64,000 bases of DNA from Chromatiaceae bacterium (GTDB taxonomy: Bacteria; Pseudomonadota; Gammaproteobacteria; Chromatiales; Chromatiaceae): NCBI GenBank assembly GCA_024235215.1, contig JACKMU010000001.1, positions 496,001 through 560,000 on the forward strand. Reading direction: 5' to 3'. Shown here one piece after another: positions 28,295 through 37,469 of this stretch; within the stretch, counting starts at the first letter, position 1, and every line of letters begins with the position of its first letter. A program made the translations under genes and the position numbers. The notes under the pieces are model-generated. The model made no database searches and was not told where the DNA came from. It was given only the letters and a program-made list of their open reading frames with translations.

Positions 28295-30732
28295 TGTAAC
28301 TCTTCGGGCAGCGTGCTCTTTTTCAGCGTGGTGGCGCCGGGTCTCACCGGCGGCGCGTTTGCGGATTCGCGCAGACGCGCGAGAATTCTGGCAATCACAT
28401 CATCATCAGTAACCACCTGATAGAATCGGTGACCGAACTGCTCACCCTCTCCGGGCTTGCCTCCCTTCCACACACGCACTGGCGCCTCGCGCACCACCAG
28501 CCACTCTTTTCGTCCCTTCAGATCGGTATAGCCTCCCACATAGAAGCGGGCGCCCCCTGGATAGATGCTCTCTTCCATGCGCACTAACCGCAAAGCAAGC
28601 TCTGACTCCAGTTTCATAAAAGCGGGTGTATCCAGTTCAATCCCATTGACGTTGTAACGCATTAAACGGTCACTGCTCTCCTTTTCCAGAATAGGCAGGC
28701 CACTGGCTGCCACTACTTCGACCCCACGTCCAAGATCTTTGGCGAAATCACTCTTACGCAGCAATGCAGAACAGGATGAGAGCTGGTCTGCCCGGTTGAT
28801 TGCCGGTGATATCATGATCTCCCTGTCCCCATCGGAGAGAAACGTCGGCGCCTCTTCAGCAAAGGCGATACCCAGCCCCAACTCCAACTCGGGCAGTCCA
28901 TTCTCCCGGCTTTCAAGATTACGCGCGTCCACCACTTTCAGGATTTCACTGGCCAATCCGCATGCTAACGAAACACACAACCACTGGTACTTGCTCTCCT
29001 CGTATTCAAACAGGCTGAGTATCACCGCATCCCCTTCCACGAATATCTTTTTCGCACCATAGGTTGCGAGCAGCATATTGATGGGTTCGAAAAAATTTCG
29101 GCTGAAGTGGGATGCTGGATTGAGATTCCGCTTGCGCAATTCGCGAATGATCTCGGTCGAACCGCGTACATCCGCCTTCAATACCACATGACTGCGAATA
29201 CGCTTCTGCTCCGGCTTCTGTTCCCGTTCCAGAAAATATGCATTGAGTGTGGCGTTATCCCGGGAGAGTTCGATATCCGCAGCCCGTGTCAGCACCCTGA
29301 TGCTGTTCATCAGCCGGTGCGCACAATAGGCCTGCTTTAAATCTGATCTGAGTCGCAGAAAATCCACGAGAAACCGAACCATCTGCCGGCGCTGAAATGC
29401 GCTTGACAAATGTTTCCCACCCGGTTTGGCGTTATCCAGCAACTGCATACAGGCCTCTACGTCAACCACCAGCTGATCACGCTGCAGCCGACGCAATAAC
29501 GCTTTTCTTGACAAGGTGTTGGAGAGATAGTGATAGATCCAGCGCACCGGTAGCCGGCCATCAAGTTTGCGGTAGAGCCCAGGCGCGGTGTAGCTTGCTG
29601 CGATCTTATGTACCAGATGATGCTTGCGGAACTCCCTGAAGATCCGTTTCAGCACTTGGTTATGAAACTCCGGCCAGAGCTCCTGATCCCACAAGGACGT
29701 AACCGTAGACTCACCGAAGTCGATGCGACGCCACCAGCGCGGTTTAACCGACTTCAGCAACTTGGAGAGATTATCCGGTGTATCCAACCACGAGAGCCGG
29801 AACTGTTCGTACTCGTCGCGCTGCAGCGTGCACTCGAGCAATCCGGTAACTTCCTGCAACCCACCCAGCAATTCACTCTCGTCTATCCGGGTTGGGGCGG
29901 CAATACCCTGGTGCGCAGCGGATTCACCCCGCGCACAGGAGGAAATCTCCGGGGGCCAGGCGAAAGCAGGCAGATAGGCATGAAAAATCTCCGTTACCAG
30001 CCGGTTTACCTGGTCCAGCAACTGCGGCTCCTCGCTATCGTTGAATGCCAGTGGATAGTGCTCCATCCACTGCTCATCCGCCCGCACAGATGGTATCTGC
30101 AGAAGTGGATTGAACAACACTGAGCTTGGTACGGGCCAGTCGATTTCGAGCACGGATCTCCTCTGTTTGGCGAGACTGGTCTCCTCCAGTTCGAGGATCT
30201 CCTGAAACAGTTTGCGAATGACCTGGTAGTAGTACCTTGCAGACTCCTCCCCACGGACCACCGCACGCCCTTGTTCGCTCTCAATCACACCGCTGCCGAC
30301 TGACGTTTGCTCCTCCCGGGAGTGCCTCAATTGAACGAACTCTTCTCTGGTTACCTGTAACAAAAACTTGGCAACACCAAAATGCAGCAGCGTAATCAAA
30401 CCGGGTCGTGAGCTCTTTTGCGCCATTTCAATGGCAACGATCATCATGCCGCTGTACGCCGCTTTCAGGTCCGCCAGATTCTCCTCGTGGTCGTTGCTGC
30501 CGCCCCTCACTGCCAGCCTGGCAAGCTCCTGCCGGATCCACATTTTGGTGTGATGCATAAACTGTGGACTGAGCGCAACATCGATTCGGGTATTGTCTAT
30601 GCCTTTGGAGAAAAACCTGATATCGGGATCGAAGGCGTTGGGAATATTCAGCGGCGCCAGAAACTCATCAAGTTCCGGTCGCCAGTGAAATGCTATTTTC
30701 AGATGGTCAAACATGCTGCTCAAGTCGACCAT
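28282..30732 (-). CDS. Large conserved protein with a class III nucleotide cyclase-like domain
   Basis: 816 residues (or 810 from the second Met). Residues 1-500 are mostly helical and I do not recognise them. From about 510 to 680 there is a cyclase-homology domain: SHVVLKADVRGSTEIIRELR (first metal Asp) and IFVEGDAVILSLFEYEE (second metal Asp), then GLGIAFAEEAPTFLSDGDRE and SPAINRADQLSS. A C-terminal beta-rich segment (ARFYVGGYTDLKGRKEWLVV) follows. Both metal aspartates are kept, so activity is possible, but the purine-selecting positions cannot be judged by eye. No membrane segment is seen. It could be a cyclic-nucleotide synthase or a cyclase-derived effector. It overlaps the convergent slt gene by 13 bp and lies downstream of rsd on the same strand. 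Confidence 0.65.
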   Translation of the reverse strand: MVDLSSMFDHLKIAFHWRPELDEFLAPLNIPNAFDPDIRFFSKGIDNTRIDVALSPQFMHHTKMWIRQELARLAVRGGSNDHEENLADLKAAYSGMMIVAIEMAQKSSRPGLITLLHFGVAKFLLQVTREEFVQLRHSREEQTSVGSGVIESEQGRAVVRGEESARYYYQVIRKLFQEILELEETSLAKQRRSVLEIDWPVPSSVLFNPLLQIPSVRADEQWMEHYPLAFNDSEEPQLLDQVNRLVTEIFHAYLPAFAWPPEISSCARGESAAHQGIAAPTRIDESELLGGLQEVTGLLECTLQRDEYEQFRLSWLDTPDNLSKLLKSVKPRWWRRIDFGESTVTSLWDQELWPEFHNQVLKRIFREFRKHHLVHKIAASYTAPGLYRKLDGRLPVRWIYHYLSNTLSRKALLRRLQRDQLVVDVEACMQLLDNAKPGGKHLSSAFQRRQMVRFLVDFLRLRSDLKQAYCAHRLMNSIRVLTRAADIELSRDNATLNAYFLEREQKPEQKRIRSHVVLKADVRGSTEIIRELRKRNLNPASHFSRNFFEPINMLLATYGAKKIFVEGDAVILSLFEYEESKYQWLCVSLACGLASEILKVVDARNLESRENGLPELELGLGIAFAEEAPTFLSDGDREIMISPAINRADQLSSCSALLRKSDFAKDLGRGVEVVAASGLPILEKESSDRLMRYNVNGIELDTPAFMKLESELALRLVRMEESIYPGGARFYVGGYTDLKGRKEWLVVREAPVRVWKGGKPGEGEQFGHRFYQVVTDDDVIARILARLRESANAPPVRPGATTLKKSTLPEELHYDF

Positions 30733-30807
30733 TTTCAGTTGGAAAAGGGGTACGAATCAGAATGGTCCGGTTGGTGTCGATAACGCAATCAGTTCCCTCG
30801 CCGGCGG

Positions 30808-31257
30808 TCAACGCAGCAGGGCCTGCACCACGCGGTCTTCCAACTCGATACGCTGGGCGATCTCAGCTCCCAGCACCGAGAGATCCTGGTCCAGTTGCTC
30901 CATGGAAGGGAAATTGTCGGTTGCGTCATATTTGTCGTTGAACGCCACCGAAATCTCCGCTACTTCGGCGATTTTAGGATAAACCTCTTCAGCTATCCTC
31001 AAAACACTCTGGCGGCGCTCACCACCCTGGCTTATCCGATTGTAGATTTCAAAGTGCCCGAACGCGATATAGTCCACCAACACCTGACAGAAATTGCGCA
31101 GCAGTTCCCTGGTCGAACGCTCAGGAGTGTATGGTTCCAAACCTGCCAGCTGACAATAGAGCACCAACATCTCCTGTCGCTCAGCCAGCCATTTATCTAT
31201 CATATCCCGGGTACGGACACGTCTCTCCGATCCCTCTTCCTGCTGTTGTTTCGACAT
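30808..31257 (-). CDS. rsd: Rsd/AlgQ family anti-sigma-70 regulator
   Basis: 149 residues from the ATG at 31257, which follows GGAG; an upstream ATG would add 27 unrelated residues. The all-helical family is recognised from MIDKWLAERQEMLVLYCQLA, then NFCQVLVDYIAFGHFEIYNR near the middle and the acidic C-terminal part. Rsd binds sigma-70 region 4 and in stationary phase favours other sigma factors; AlgQ regulates alginate in Pseudomonas. This is noteworthy next to a window rich in sigma-54 promoters, but no direct link is visible. Confidence 0.88.
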   Translation of the reverse strand: MSKQQQEEGSERRVRTRDMIDKWLAERQEMLVLYCQLAGLEPYTPERSTRELLRNFCQVLVDYIAFGHFEIYNRISQGGERRQSVLRIAEEVYPKIAEVAEISVAFNDKYDATDNFPSMEQLDQDLSVLGAEIAQRIELEDRVVQALLR

Positions 31258-31481
31258 GATCTCCAACCCTTGTACAATTAACACCGACAACCAACGTTTG
31301 CCCCAGATTCTAACACAGCTAGCGAGTTTCAACGGCAACGGGGACGTGCGGGCTTGAAAGTGGTTGACCAGGCATCCACACTATGAACGAATTTGACACA
31401 AAGTCAGCTCAGCAGGCGCAGTGGGGTGAGTAGCCGCGATCGACCGATAAAAATGGCATGCAGACCAACGTAAGGAGGGAG

Positions 31482-32168
31482 ATGATCTCTCGGGACGCAG
31501 CTTTCAAATCGAACGGCACCCCCGGCATCAGGATGAATATACGCACGCTAATATCTCCTATCGTCTTAATCAGCCAAATATTTTTGGCCGATGCTGCAGC
31601 GGACCAGGCAAACCGCTACCGACCAATGGCTGAATCCATGTTCGATATGATGGACGCCTTTTCTTCAACCTACCAGAAGCGGATGAACGAACAGAGCAAC
31701 GATTGGAACAGGAGCCGGTCGGATGAATCATCCTGGTCAGGAGGTATGCCCGCCTGGAGTTCCGGCGATTTGCCGTTGAACATGGGAGGCATGCCTATGT
31801 CACCCATGATGTCTCCCTGGACTCCGTGGGGTATGAACAGCATGCCGCAACCAGGTAAATACCTGCCTCAGAACCTCTCCCCCTACTTCAACTGGCGTCC
31901 GGCCGTTCCCGCACGCGGTCCGCTGGATGGGGAGTGGGAGGATCCGTTGGGCAATGGGCTCGTTATTCGCAATCGCCATTTCCGGATCACTCAGAGCGAC
32001 AACCGCTACAGCGAAGGATATCTTGTGCTGGAAACCGCTAAAATACTTTCCATGCAGCCTCACAACAACGAAATTAAACATTATTATGAGTACGCTGTTC
32101 AGGGCGGAAAACTCGCGTTGCGCGACAGCTCAGGGAATCTTTTTCTTTTCCGCCGCAAGCATGATTAA
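31482..32168 (+). CDS. Secreted Met/Pro/Trp-rich protein of unknown function
   Basis: 228 residues from the ATG at 31482, just after AAGGAGGG (spacing short, three bases); ATGs at 31458 and 31533 are alternatives, and the last would begin right at the signal peptide (MNIRTLISPIVLISQIFLA, cleavage near ADA). The mature N-terminal half is low in complexity, with many Met, Pro, Gly, Ser and Trp (GGMPMSPMMSPWTPWGMNSM). The C-terminal half is an ordered beta-rich region (GEWEDPLGNGLVIRNRHFRI, later KLALRDSSGNLFLFRR). I do not recognise the family. Met clusters can bind Cu(I), but no copper gene is next to it. Confidence 0.65.
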   Translation: MISRDAAFKSNGTPGIRMNIRTLISPIVLISQIFLADAAADQANRYRPMAESMFDMMDAFSSTYQKRMNEQSNDWNRSRSDESSWSGGMPAWSSGDLPLNMGGMPMSPMMSPWTPWGMNSMPQPGKYLPQNLSPYFNWRPAVPARGPLDGEWEDPLGNGLVIRNRHFRITQSDNRYSEGYLVLETAKILSMQPHNNEIKHYYEYAVQGGKLALRDSSGNLFLFRRKHD

Positions 32169-32322
32169 CGACCCGGTCAGCATCTTCCTGTTGAAAAATT
32201 GAAGGGGATCATCGACCAAGGAGGCGCCCGGACTGACTGTTCGGTCAGAACCAGTCAATGCAGTGCGTTGACCAGCGGCGATCCAACTATGATAAAACCT
32301 GGTATCATGGAAACTGCTGATT

Positions 32323-33276
32323 ATGAATATCAATAGAGTTTGCATCCTCGGGGGAACCGGTTTCGTGGGCTCCCATCTGACCGGACGCCTGAAAAGCATG
32401 GGTATCGGTGTCAGGCTCCCCTGCCGTCATCCTCATCGCCATCGCGGGATAGCGGTGGGTGGACAGGTGGAACTTATTGAACTCGACCCGTTCGATCCGG
32501 GAGAGCTGAAAGCCGCGTTGGAGGGGTGTGACGTGGCCATCAATCTGGTCGGCATCCTCAACGAAAACCACGCGGATCACGATTTCCAGCGGATTCATGT
32601 CGAACTTGCAGACAGGGTGCTTGACGCATGCAAAGCGTCCGCTGTTACCCGTCTGCTGCATATGAGCGCACTCAACGCGAACGAATCCAACGGACCATCG
32701 CTCTATCTTAAGACCAAGGGTGAGGCAGAGAATCGCACCCACACATTGGGTAAGCCACAGATCAAGGTAACCAGCTTCCGTCCCTCTGTGATCTTTGGTC
32801 CGGGTGACAGCTTTTTCAACCGTTTTGCCGGTCTACTGAGATCGCTTCCCGGTCCCTTTCCGCTAGCCTGTCCAGAGGCTAACTTCGCACCTGTCTATGT
32901 CGGGGATGTGGTGACTGCTTTCATTCGATCCATGGATGACAGGACGACCTGGGGAAAACGCTTCGAGCTTTGCGGTCCTGACAAATTCACCCTGCGCGAA
33001 CTGGTCGCCTACACAGCAAAGGCGGCCGGCTTGAAAAAACGGATTATCGGATTGAACGATGGTGCGTCGCGGCTGCAAGCAAGGATTCTGGGTAAATTGC
33101 CGGGGAAACCATTCAGCTACGACAATTATCTTTCTCTTCAGGTAGACAGCCTGTGCAGTAAAGACGGCCTACTGGAACTGGGTATCACACCGACCAGCAT
33201 CGACAGCGTGGTCCCTTTCATGCTATCGGAAAAATCGGCACGCAGCAGCTATCAGCAGCTTCGCCGCCAGATCTGA
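32323..33276 (+). CDS. NDUFA9-like atypical short-chain dehydrogenase
   Basis: 317 residues. The nucleotide-binding fold starts with VCILGGTGFVGSHLTGRL (about 6-23); later segments are AINLVGILNE, LLHMSALNAN, SLYLKTKGEAE (YxxxK) and FRPSVIFGPGDSFFNRFA. These define the complex I NDUFA9/atypical-SDR group, bacterial members of which bind NADP(H) but have no settled role. Monocistronic, convergent with the peptidase gene; a short dyad CCGGTA/TACCGG follows at 33301-33321. Confidence 0.88.
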   Translation: MNINRVCILGGTGFVGSHLTGRLKSMGIGVRLPCRHPHRHRGIAVGGQVELIELDPFDPGELKAALEGCDVAINLVGILNENHADHDFQRIHVELADRVLDACKASAVTRLLHMSALNANESNGPSLYLKTKGEAENRTHTLGKPQIKVTSFRPSVIFGPGDSFFNRFAGLLRSLPGPFPLACPEANFAPVYVGDVVTAFIRSMDDRTTWGKRFELCGPDKFTLRELVAYTAKAAGLKKRIIGLNDGASRLQARILGKLPGKPFSYDNYLSLQVDSLCSKDGLLELGITPTSIDSVVPFMLSEKSARSSYQQLRRQI

Positions 33277-33369
33277 ACTGTGCTGATGAGGCGACATTCA
33301 CCGGTATACGGAAATTACCGGATGCTGCAATACGAACTACCAACATGGCGGTATTTGGCACCGTCACGG

Positions 33370-34434
33370 TCATGGACTCTCTGAGTCGGCGACAGCGCGT
33401 AACCGCAGCATCTCCTCTTGACGCTGTTCAGCGGGCATTCCGGCAAGCTTTTCGCAAGCTTGATAGAAGCGCGCAAAGTCGCCCTTGGCCCGTGCCAACA
33501 GTAGATCGAACACTGGCACCCAGTTCTCATAGGTTGCCACCGATGCCAGCCGTGCATTGTTGAGTTTACGCTCGAACCAATCATCGTAGCCGCCAACCGC
33601 CCCCCACCCCTGCCGCAAATGCCGGTAATCCGACTTGAGTTGGGTAAAGCGTGCTGTTTTTGCCGCCTCCATCTCCTGCTGGCCGAGAGGAGATGCATAC
33701 AGATCTGCTAATTCCCGTCGCGCCGCCAACAGTAACGCCACAACAGTTCGCTGCCGCTGCTGTGCAAGCTCCCAGGCGTCGAACTGCTCACCATCCCCGG
33801 CAGTACTCAGCCAGCGCGCCACCCCCGCCTGCTGGACCTTGTTGGCAAATGACTCGTTAAAGGCGCTGTCATTGGGGATATAGAGTCGCTGATGAGCCAA
33901 CTCATGAAAAATCAGCCCAGCCAGCTGCCATTCGCTCCAGTGGATCACTGTGCCTGGAAGCGGGTCTTCGAACCAACCCAACGTGGAGTAAGCCGGTACC
34001 GGTTCCAATGCGACATCAAATCCCTCTTCCTCCAGTTTTAATGCCTGATACTGTGCCTCTTTTAAACTGAAATATCCCCGATAACTGGCGCAACCAATCA
34101 CTGGATAGCACCACTGTCTGGGTTCAATCGAATAGGCCTCAGTAGCCACCAGACTCCAGACCAGAGCCTCCCCTGCGACCGGAACGAAGCTGCGGTAGCT
34201 GCCGTTGTCCGGTAGTTTGAGTGACTCGGAAGCGAAATCGCGCATCGACTGAGCCAACAACAGCTGCCGCTTGAGCGTACCATCCAGATCGTCATCACCC
34301 AACAGCTGTTGAATCGGGCGACGCTCCATCATCAGCGCAAAATGTCCCCGGACCGCCTGACTGTAATAGGGAATGGATTCACAGGCGGTGAGTAGAGGCA
34401 ATAACAAGAACAGCAATGACAGATTTCCGGGCAT
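33370..34434 (-). CDS. Predicted aminopeptidase lipoprotein (PF10023 family)
   Basis: About 354 residues from the ATG at 34434, chosen because it begins a lipoprotein signal, MPGNLSLLFLLLPLLTAC, with lipobox LTAC at about residue 18. A zinc-metallopeptidase signature is present: IFHELAHQRLYIPND (HExxH) followed by FNESFA (third ligand Glu). The family is annotated as predicted aminopeptidase, without firm biochemistry that I know of. Probably anchored in the envelope. Divergent from cca, with about 115 bp between starts. Confidence 0.82.
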   Translation of the reverse strand: MPGNLSLLFLLLPLLTACESIPYYSQAVRGHFALMMERRPIQQLLGDDDLDGTLKRQLLLAQSMRDFASESLKLPDNGSYRSFVPVAGEALVWSLVATEAYSIEPRQWCYPVIGCASYRGYFSLKEAQYQALKLEEEGFDVALEPVPAYSTLGWFEDPLPGTVIHWSEWQLAGLIFHELAHQRLYIPNDSAFNESFANKVQQAGVARWLSTAGDGEQFDAWELAQQRQRTVVALLLAARRELADLYASPLGQQEMEAAKTARFTQLKSDYRHLRQGWGAVGGYDDWFERKLNNARLASVATYENWVPVFDLLLARAKGDFARFYQACEKLAGMPAEQRQEEMLRLRAVADSESP

Positions 34435-34549
34435 ATACTCGTTCAGTTCCACAGACGGTGTTGAGGAAAAACCAGTAAATTCTATCCTCAGCATAAACCA
34501 GGGGAGCACCCGCTTGTAGCGCTACACTGCAACCCCTAATATCGACAGC

Positions 34550-35767
34550 ATGAACAGATATCTCGTTGGCGGTGCGGTGCGAGACCGATTACTGGGCAGA
34601 CCGGTCAGTGAAAACGACTGGTTGGTTACCGGCATTACCGGTGAGGCCCTGATGCAACTTGGATTCAAACCGGTCGGCAGAGATTTTGGTATTTTCCTGC
34701 ATCCCTCGACTAAAGAGCAGTATGCATTACCACGCGGAGAGGGGGTCACTGCAACTGAGCGGGAATTGGTGGAGCGGGATCTTCGCCTGCGCGATCTCAC
34801 CGTGAATGCGATCGCCATTGCGGAAAATGGAGAGCTCATCGACCCACTTTCCGGCCAGCGGGATATCGAGGCAAAAGTATTACACCACGCACCAGGCTTC
34901 AGCCAGGACCCGGTACGCATTCTGCGACTGGCCCGGCTGTCTGCCAGACTGGCGGATGCAGGCTTCCGCATCGCACCGGAGACCATACTGTTGGCGCAGC
35001 AGATGGCCTCCGACGGAGCGCTGACAGCGGCTGCTCCCGAGCGGCTCTGGGGTGAAATAGCAAAAGCGTTGAGTGAACCCCATCCCTGGATCTTTTTCGA
35101 GACCTTGAGATGTTTGGGTGCATTGCGTGTAGTGTTACCCGAGGTGGATCGCCTGTTCGGCGTCCCACAACCAGTACAGCACCATCCGGAGATAGATACC
35201 GGTGTGCACAGCCTGCTGACGCTGGAGCGTGCCTGCGAGTTGAGCACAGACCCCCGGATACGCCTGGCTGCTCTGTTACACGACCTGGGTAAGGGCAGCA
35301 CACCCCAAAAGCATTGGCCGAGACACATTGGCCACGAGCAGCGTGGCGCGCACCTGGCCGAAATACTCTGTCGCCGCCTACGGGCGCCCAGGCAGTACCG
35401 TGAGCTGGCGGTAGCCACTGCACTGTTGCATACCGATGTTCATCGCGCATTCTTGCTCAAACCGGAAACTTTACTGAAGAAGCTAAAGCAGTTGGATGCC
35501 TTTCGGCGCCCGGAGCGAATAGAGTCGCTGCTGCTCGCCTGCGCCGCGGATATTCGCGGGCGCCCCGGGCACGAAACTGAGAACTATCCTCAGGCTGAGT
35601 ATCTGCAGTGTGTACGTCTGGCAGCACGCCAGGTGGATGGAAAAACTGTGGCTCAGATAGAAAAAGCAGGCAGAGCAGTGGGAAAGCGCATCGATGGCAT
35701 CCGTATCCAGCAGATCAGCGAGGTGAAGCGGGCATGGTGCCAGGATGGAGACGGCTCCAGGATTTAG
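34550..35767 (+). CDS. cca: CCA tRNA nucleotidyltransferase with HD domain
   Basis: 405 residues. It adds or repairs the 3' CCA of tRNA. The head domain has YLVGGAVRDRLLGRPV, then SENDW, GRDFGIFLHP, RDLRLRDLTVNA and DPVRILRLARLSARL; a C-terminal HD domain follows (LLHDLGKG). Two oddities compared with the E. coli enzyme: the first of the two metal aspartates (D21 in DRD) is Glu here (END, residues 21-23), and the loop between YALPRGE and ERDLRLRD is about nine residues shorter. The second metal Asp and the nucleotide-selecting region are intact, so activity is likely. Confidence 0.94.
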   Translation: MNRYLVGGAVRDRLLGRPVSENDWLVTGITGEALMQLGFKPVGRDFGIFLHPSTKEQYALPRGEGVTATERELVERDLRLRDLTVNAIAIAENGELIDPLSGQRDIEAKVLHHAPGFSQDPVRILRLARLSARLADAGFRIAPETILLAQQMASDGALTAAAPERLWGEIAKALSEPHPWIFFETLRCLGALRVVLPEVDRLFGVPQPVQHHPEIDTGVHSLLTLERACELSTDPRIRLAALLHDLGKGSTPQKHWPRHIGHEQRGAHLAEILCRRLRAPRQYRELAVATALLHTDVHRAFLLKPETLLKKLKQLDAFRRPERIESLLLACAADIRGRPGHETENYPQAEYLQCVRLAARQVDGKTVAQIEKAGRAVGKRIDGIRIQQISEVKRAWCQDGDGSRI

Positions 35768-35819
35768 CGGGAGTCAGATCCCAATCCACTCGATCTTAAT
35801 CCTCGATCTCGCCGTGCCG

Positions 35820-37025
35820 TTACAGCCGGCCACGCAGATCCCGCAACGAAAAACCGATCGGTTGCGCGGCCAAACCGCGGCTCATGGCAAGCACCTTGAA
35901 TCGCTCTCCCATTTCTGTCGGCAGTGTCAACCGCTTAGCCTCCTGCATCAGCTGCAGATGTTGCCTGACATCCTCCGGATCCGACTCGGCCAGTAACTGC
36001 TGTAATCCGCAGCCCATCAGAAAATAGGCTTGAGTGGTATAGCCACAGACTTCGAGCCCGGCATCCAGCCCCGCCTCTGCCAGGCTGGTGAAATCGACAT
36101 GCGCGGTAATATCCTGCAACCCCGGATAGCGCAGTGCATCCGGATGCGCTCGGTGTCGATAATGGCACATCAGCGTTCCCCGATCACGTTGCGGATGGTA
36201 ATACTCCGAGCGGTTGTAGCCGTAATCTATCAGTAGCAGCAGTCCGGCGGCGATGCGCTCCGATAGCGCCCGTAACCAGGATGCGGCCCGCAGATTGAGC
36301 TCCGACTCGTAACCATCGGCCAGCTGGTAGCAGGTTTCCAGCAGCTTCTCCACCCCTCGCCGAAGTGATGATGACGCCGGTCCCCAACCACTGGAGAGGC
36401 GCCCCTCTTTAATGGCGACATACTGCTCCAGCACACACCCCTGCACCAGTTTGAAGCGGTGCACCGGCATCGCATCGAGCAACTCATTGGCGATCACCAC
36501 ACCGCGGAAATGCTGCTCAGGGAAATCGTCCAACCAGATAATCCGATCCAGCAATGCCGGCAGGCGCTGCTGTAACAAAGCGCGCTGCCGGGCCCGCAAA
36601 TCAGCGCTCAGATCGATGATGTAATAGTGTTCAGGCAAGCTCCCCAGCGCCTGCAACTCCAGCAACAGATCCGCCGCAAGCACACCGGAGCCGGCTCCAA
36701 ACTCGAGCAGATCACCTCCACCGAGTTCCAGCAACACTTGGTGACATTGACGTGCCAGACAGCGAGCAAACAGCGAAGAGATCTCTGGAGCGGTGATGAA
36801 ATCCCCCTGTTCACCGAACTTGCGCGTGCCCGCACTGTAGTAGCCGAGACCCGGTGCATACAATGCGAGTTCCATGAAGCGGTCGAACGGCAGTTGTCCT
36901 CCTGCTTCAACGATACGCTCGCACAACAACTCGAGCAGCAAATTCGAGTAACGCTGTGACTCCGGGCTGGGTTCCGGCAATTGGGACCGGCGATCCGCTT
37001 GTAGGACTGAGTACTCAGGCATCAT
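35820..37025 (-). CDS. midA: MidA/NDUFAF7-like SAM-dependent methyltransferase (DUF185)
   Basis: 401 residues. Signatures are PFDRFMELALYAPGLGYYSA (family N-terminal signature), FGEQGDFITAPEISSLFARC, LLEFGAGSGVLAADLLLEL (SAM motif I, about 112-130) and VVIANELLDAMPVHRF. The eukaryotic member methylates an arginine of complex I subunit NDUFS2; the bacterial role is not established. A second complex-I-related name (NDUFA9-like) lies nearby, but not in the same unit. Convergent with cca, 52 bp between stops. Confidence 0.88.
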   Translation of the reverse strand: MMPEYSVLQADRRSQLPEPSPESQRYSNLLLELLCERIVEAGGQLPFDRFMELALYAPGLGYYSAGTRKFGEQGDFITAPEISSLFARCLARQCHQVLLELGGGDLLEFGAGSGVLAADLLLELQALGSLPEHYYIIDLSADLRARQRALLQQRLPALLDRIIWLDDFPEQHFRGVVIANELLDAMPVHRFKLVQGCVLEQYVAIKEGRLSSGWGPASSSLRRGVEKLLETCYQLADGYESELNLRAASWLRALSERIAAGLLLLIDYGYNRSEYYHPQRDRGTLMCHYRHRAHPDALRYPGLQDITAHVDFTSLAEAGLDAGLEVCGYTTQAYFLMGCGLQQLLAESDPEDVRQHLQLMQEAKRLTLPTEMGERFKVLAMSRGLAAQPIGFSLRDLRGRL

Positions 37026-37469
37026 TCTCTGCTCCTGTTTGAGAACCCGCTAAAATATCCCACTCTAACTCGCCAATAGCGCTGTTTTACCGGTTTAATG
37101 TTTTCCTATGAAGGAAAAAGATTCGGCATCAAACTAATAAAGAATTGATGGAAATGAAGCATAATTTGAATAATTTAGATGAAGCTTGCGGCCTAGTTTG
37201 GCTAGCTTACAAGTGATCCAACGATTTGTAATTAACGTGTTTTACACACCCAAATTGATACCTCTCTATCCGCGATGCACACTCAGGACGATGCGGTTAA
37301 TAATGCCACAATTATTTGCATCAGATCAGTATCATGGTTGGCCATACACTTATTTTACGCAAAATGAATTACGTTTTAACGTTTGATATATCACAGGAGA
37401 ATAGCTTTTAACTCTGTGAATTTTAAAAAGAATGATACGGCAAATACTGCACCTATCCAACAATAGCAT
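37026..37469. other. AT-rich intergenic region at the left edge of the transport island
   Basis: About 440 bp with no supported gene. It contains a small hairpin, TTTTCCT (37101-37107) with AGGAAAA (37112-37118). Just below the regulator stop there is a CTGCACC (37447-37453) resembling the enhancer core found upstream of the sigma-54 promoters. I found no GG-N10-GC promoter at the matching distance, so the last may be chance. Confidence 0.4.
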
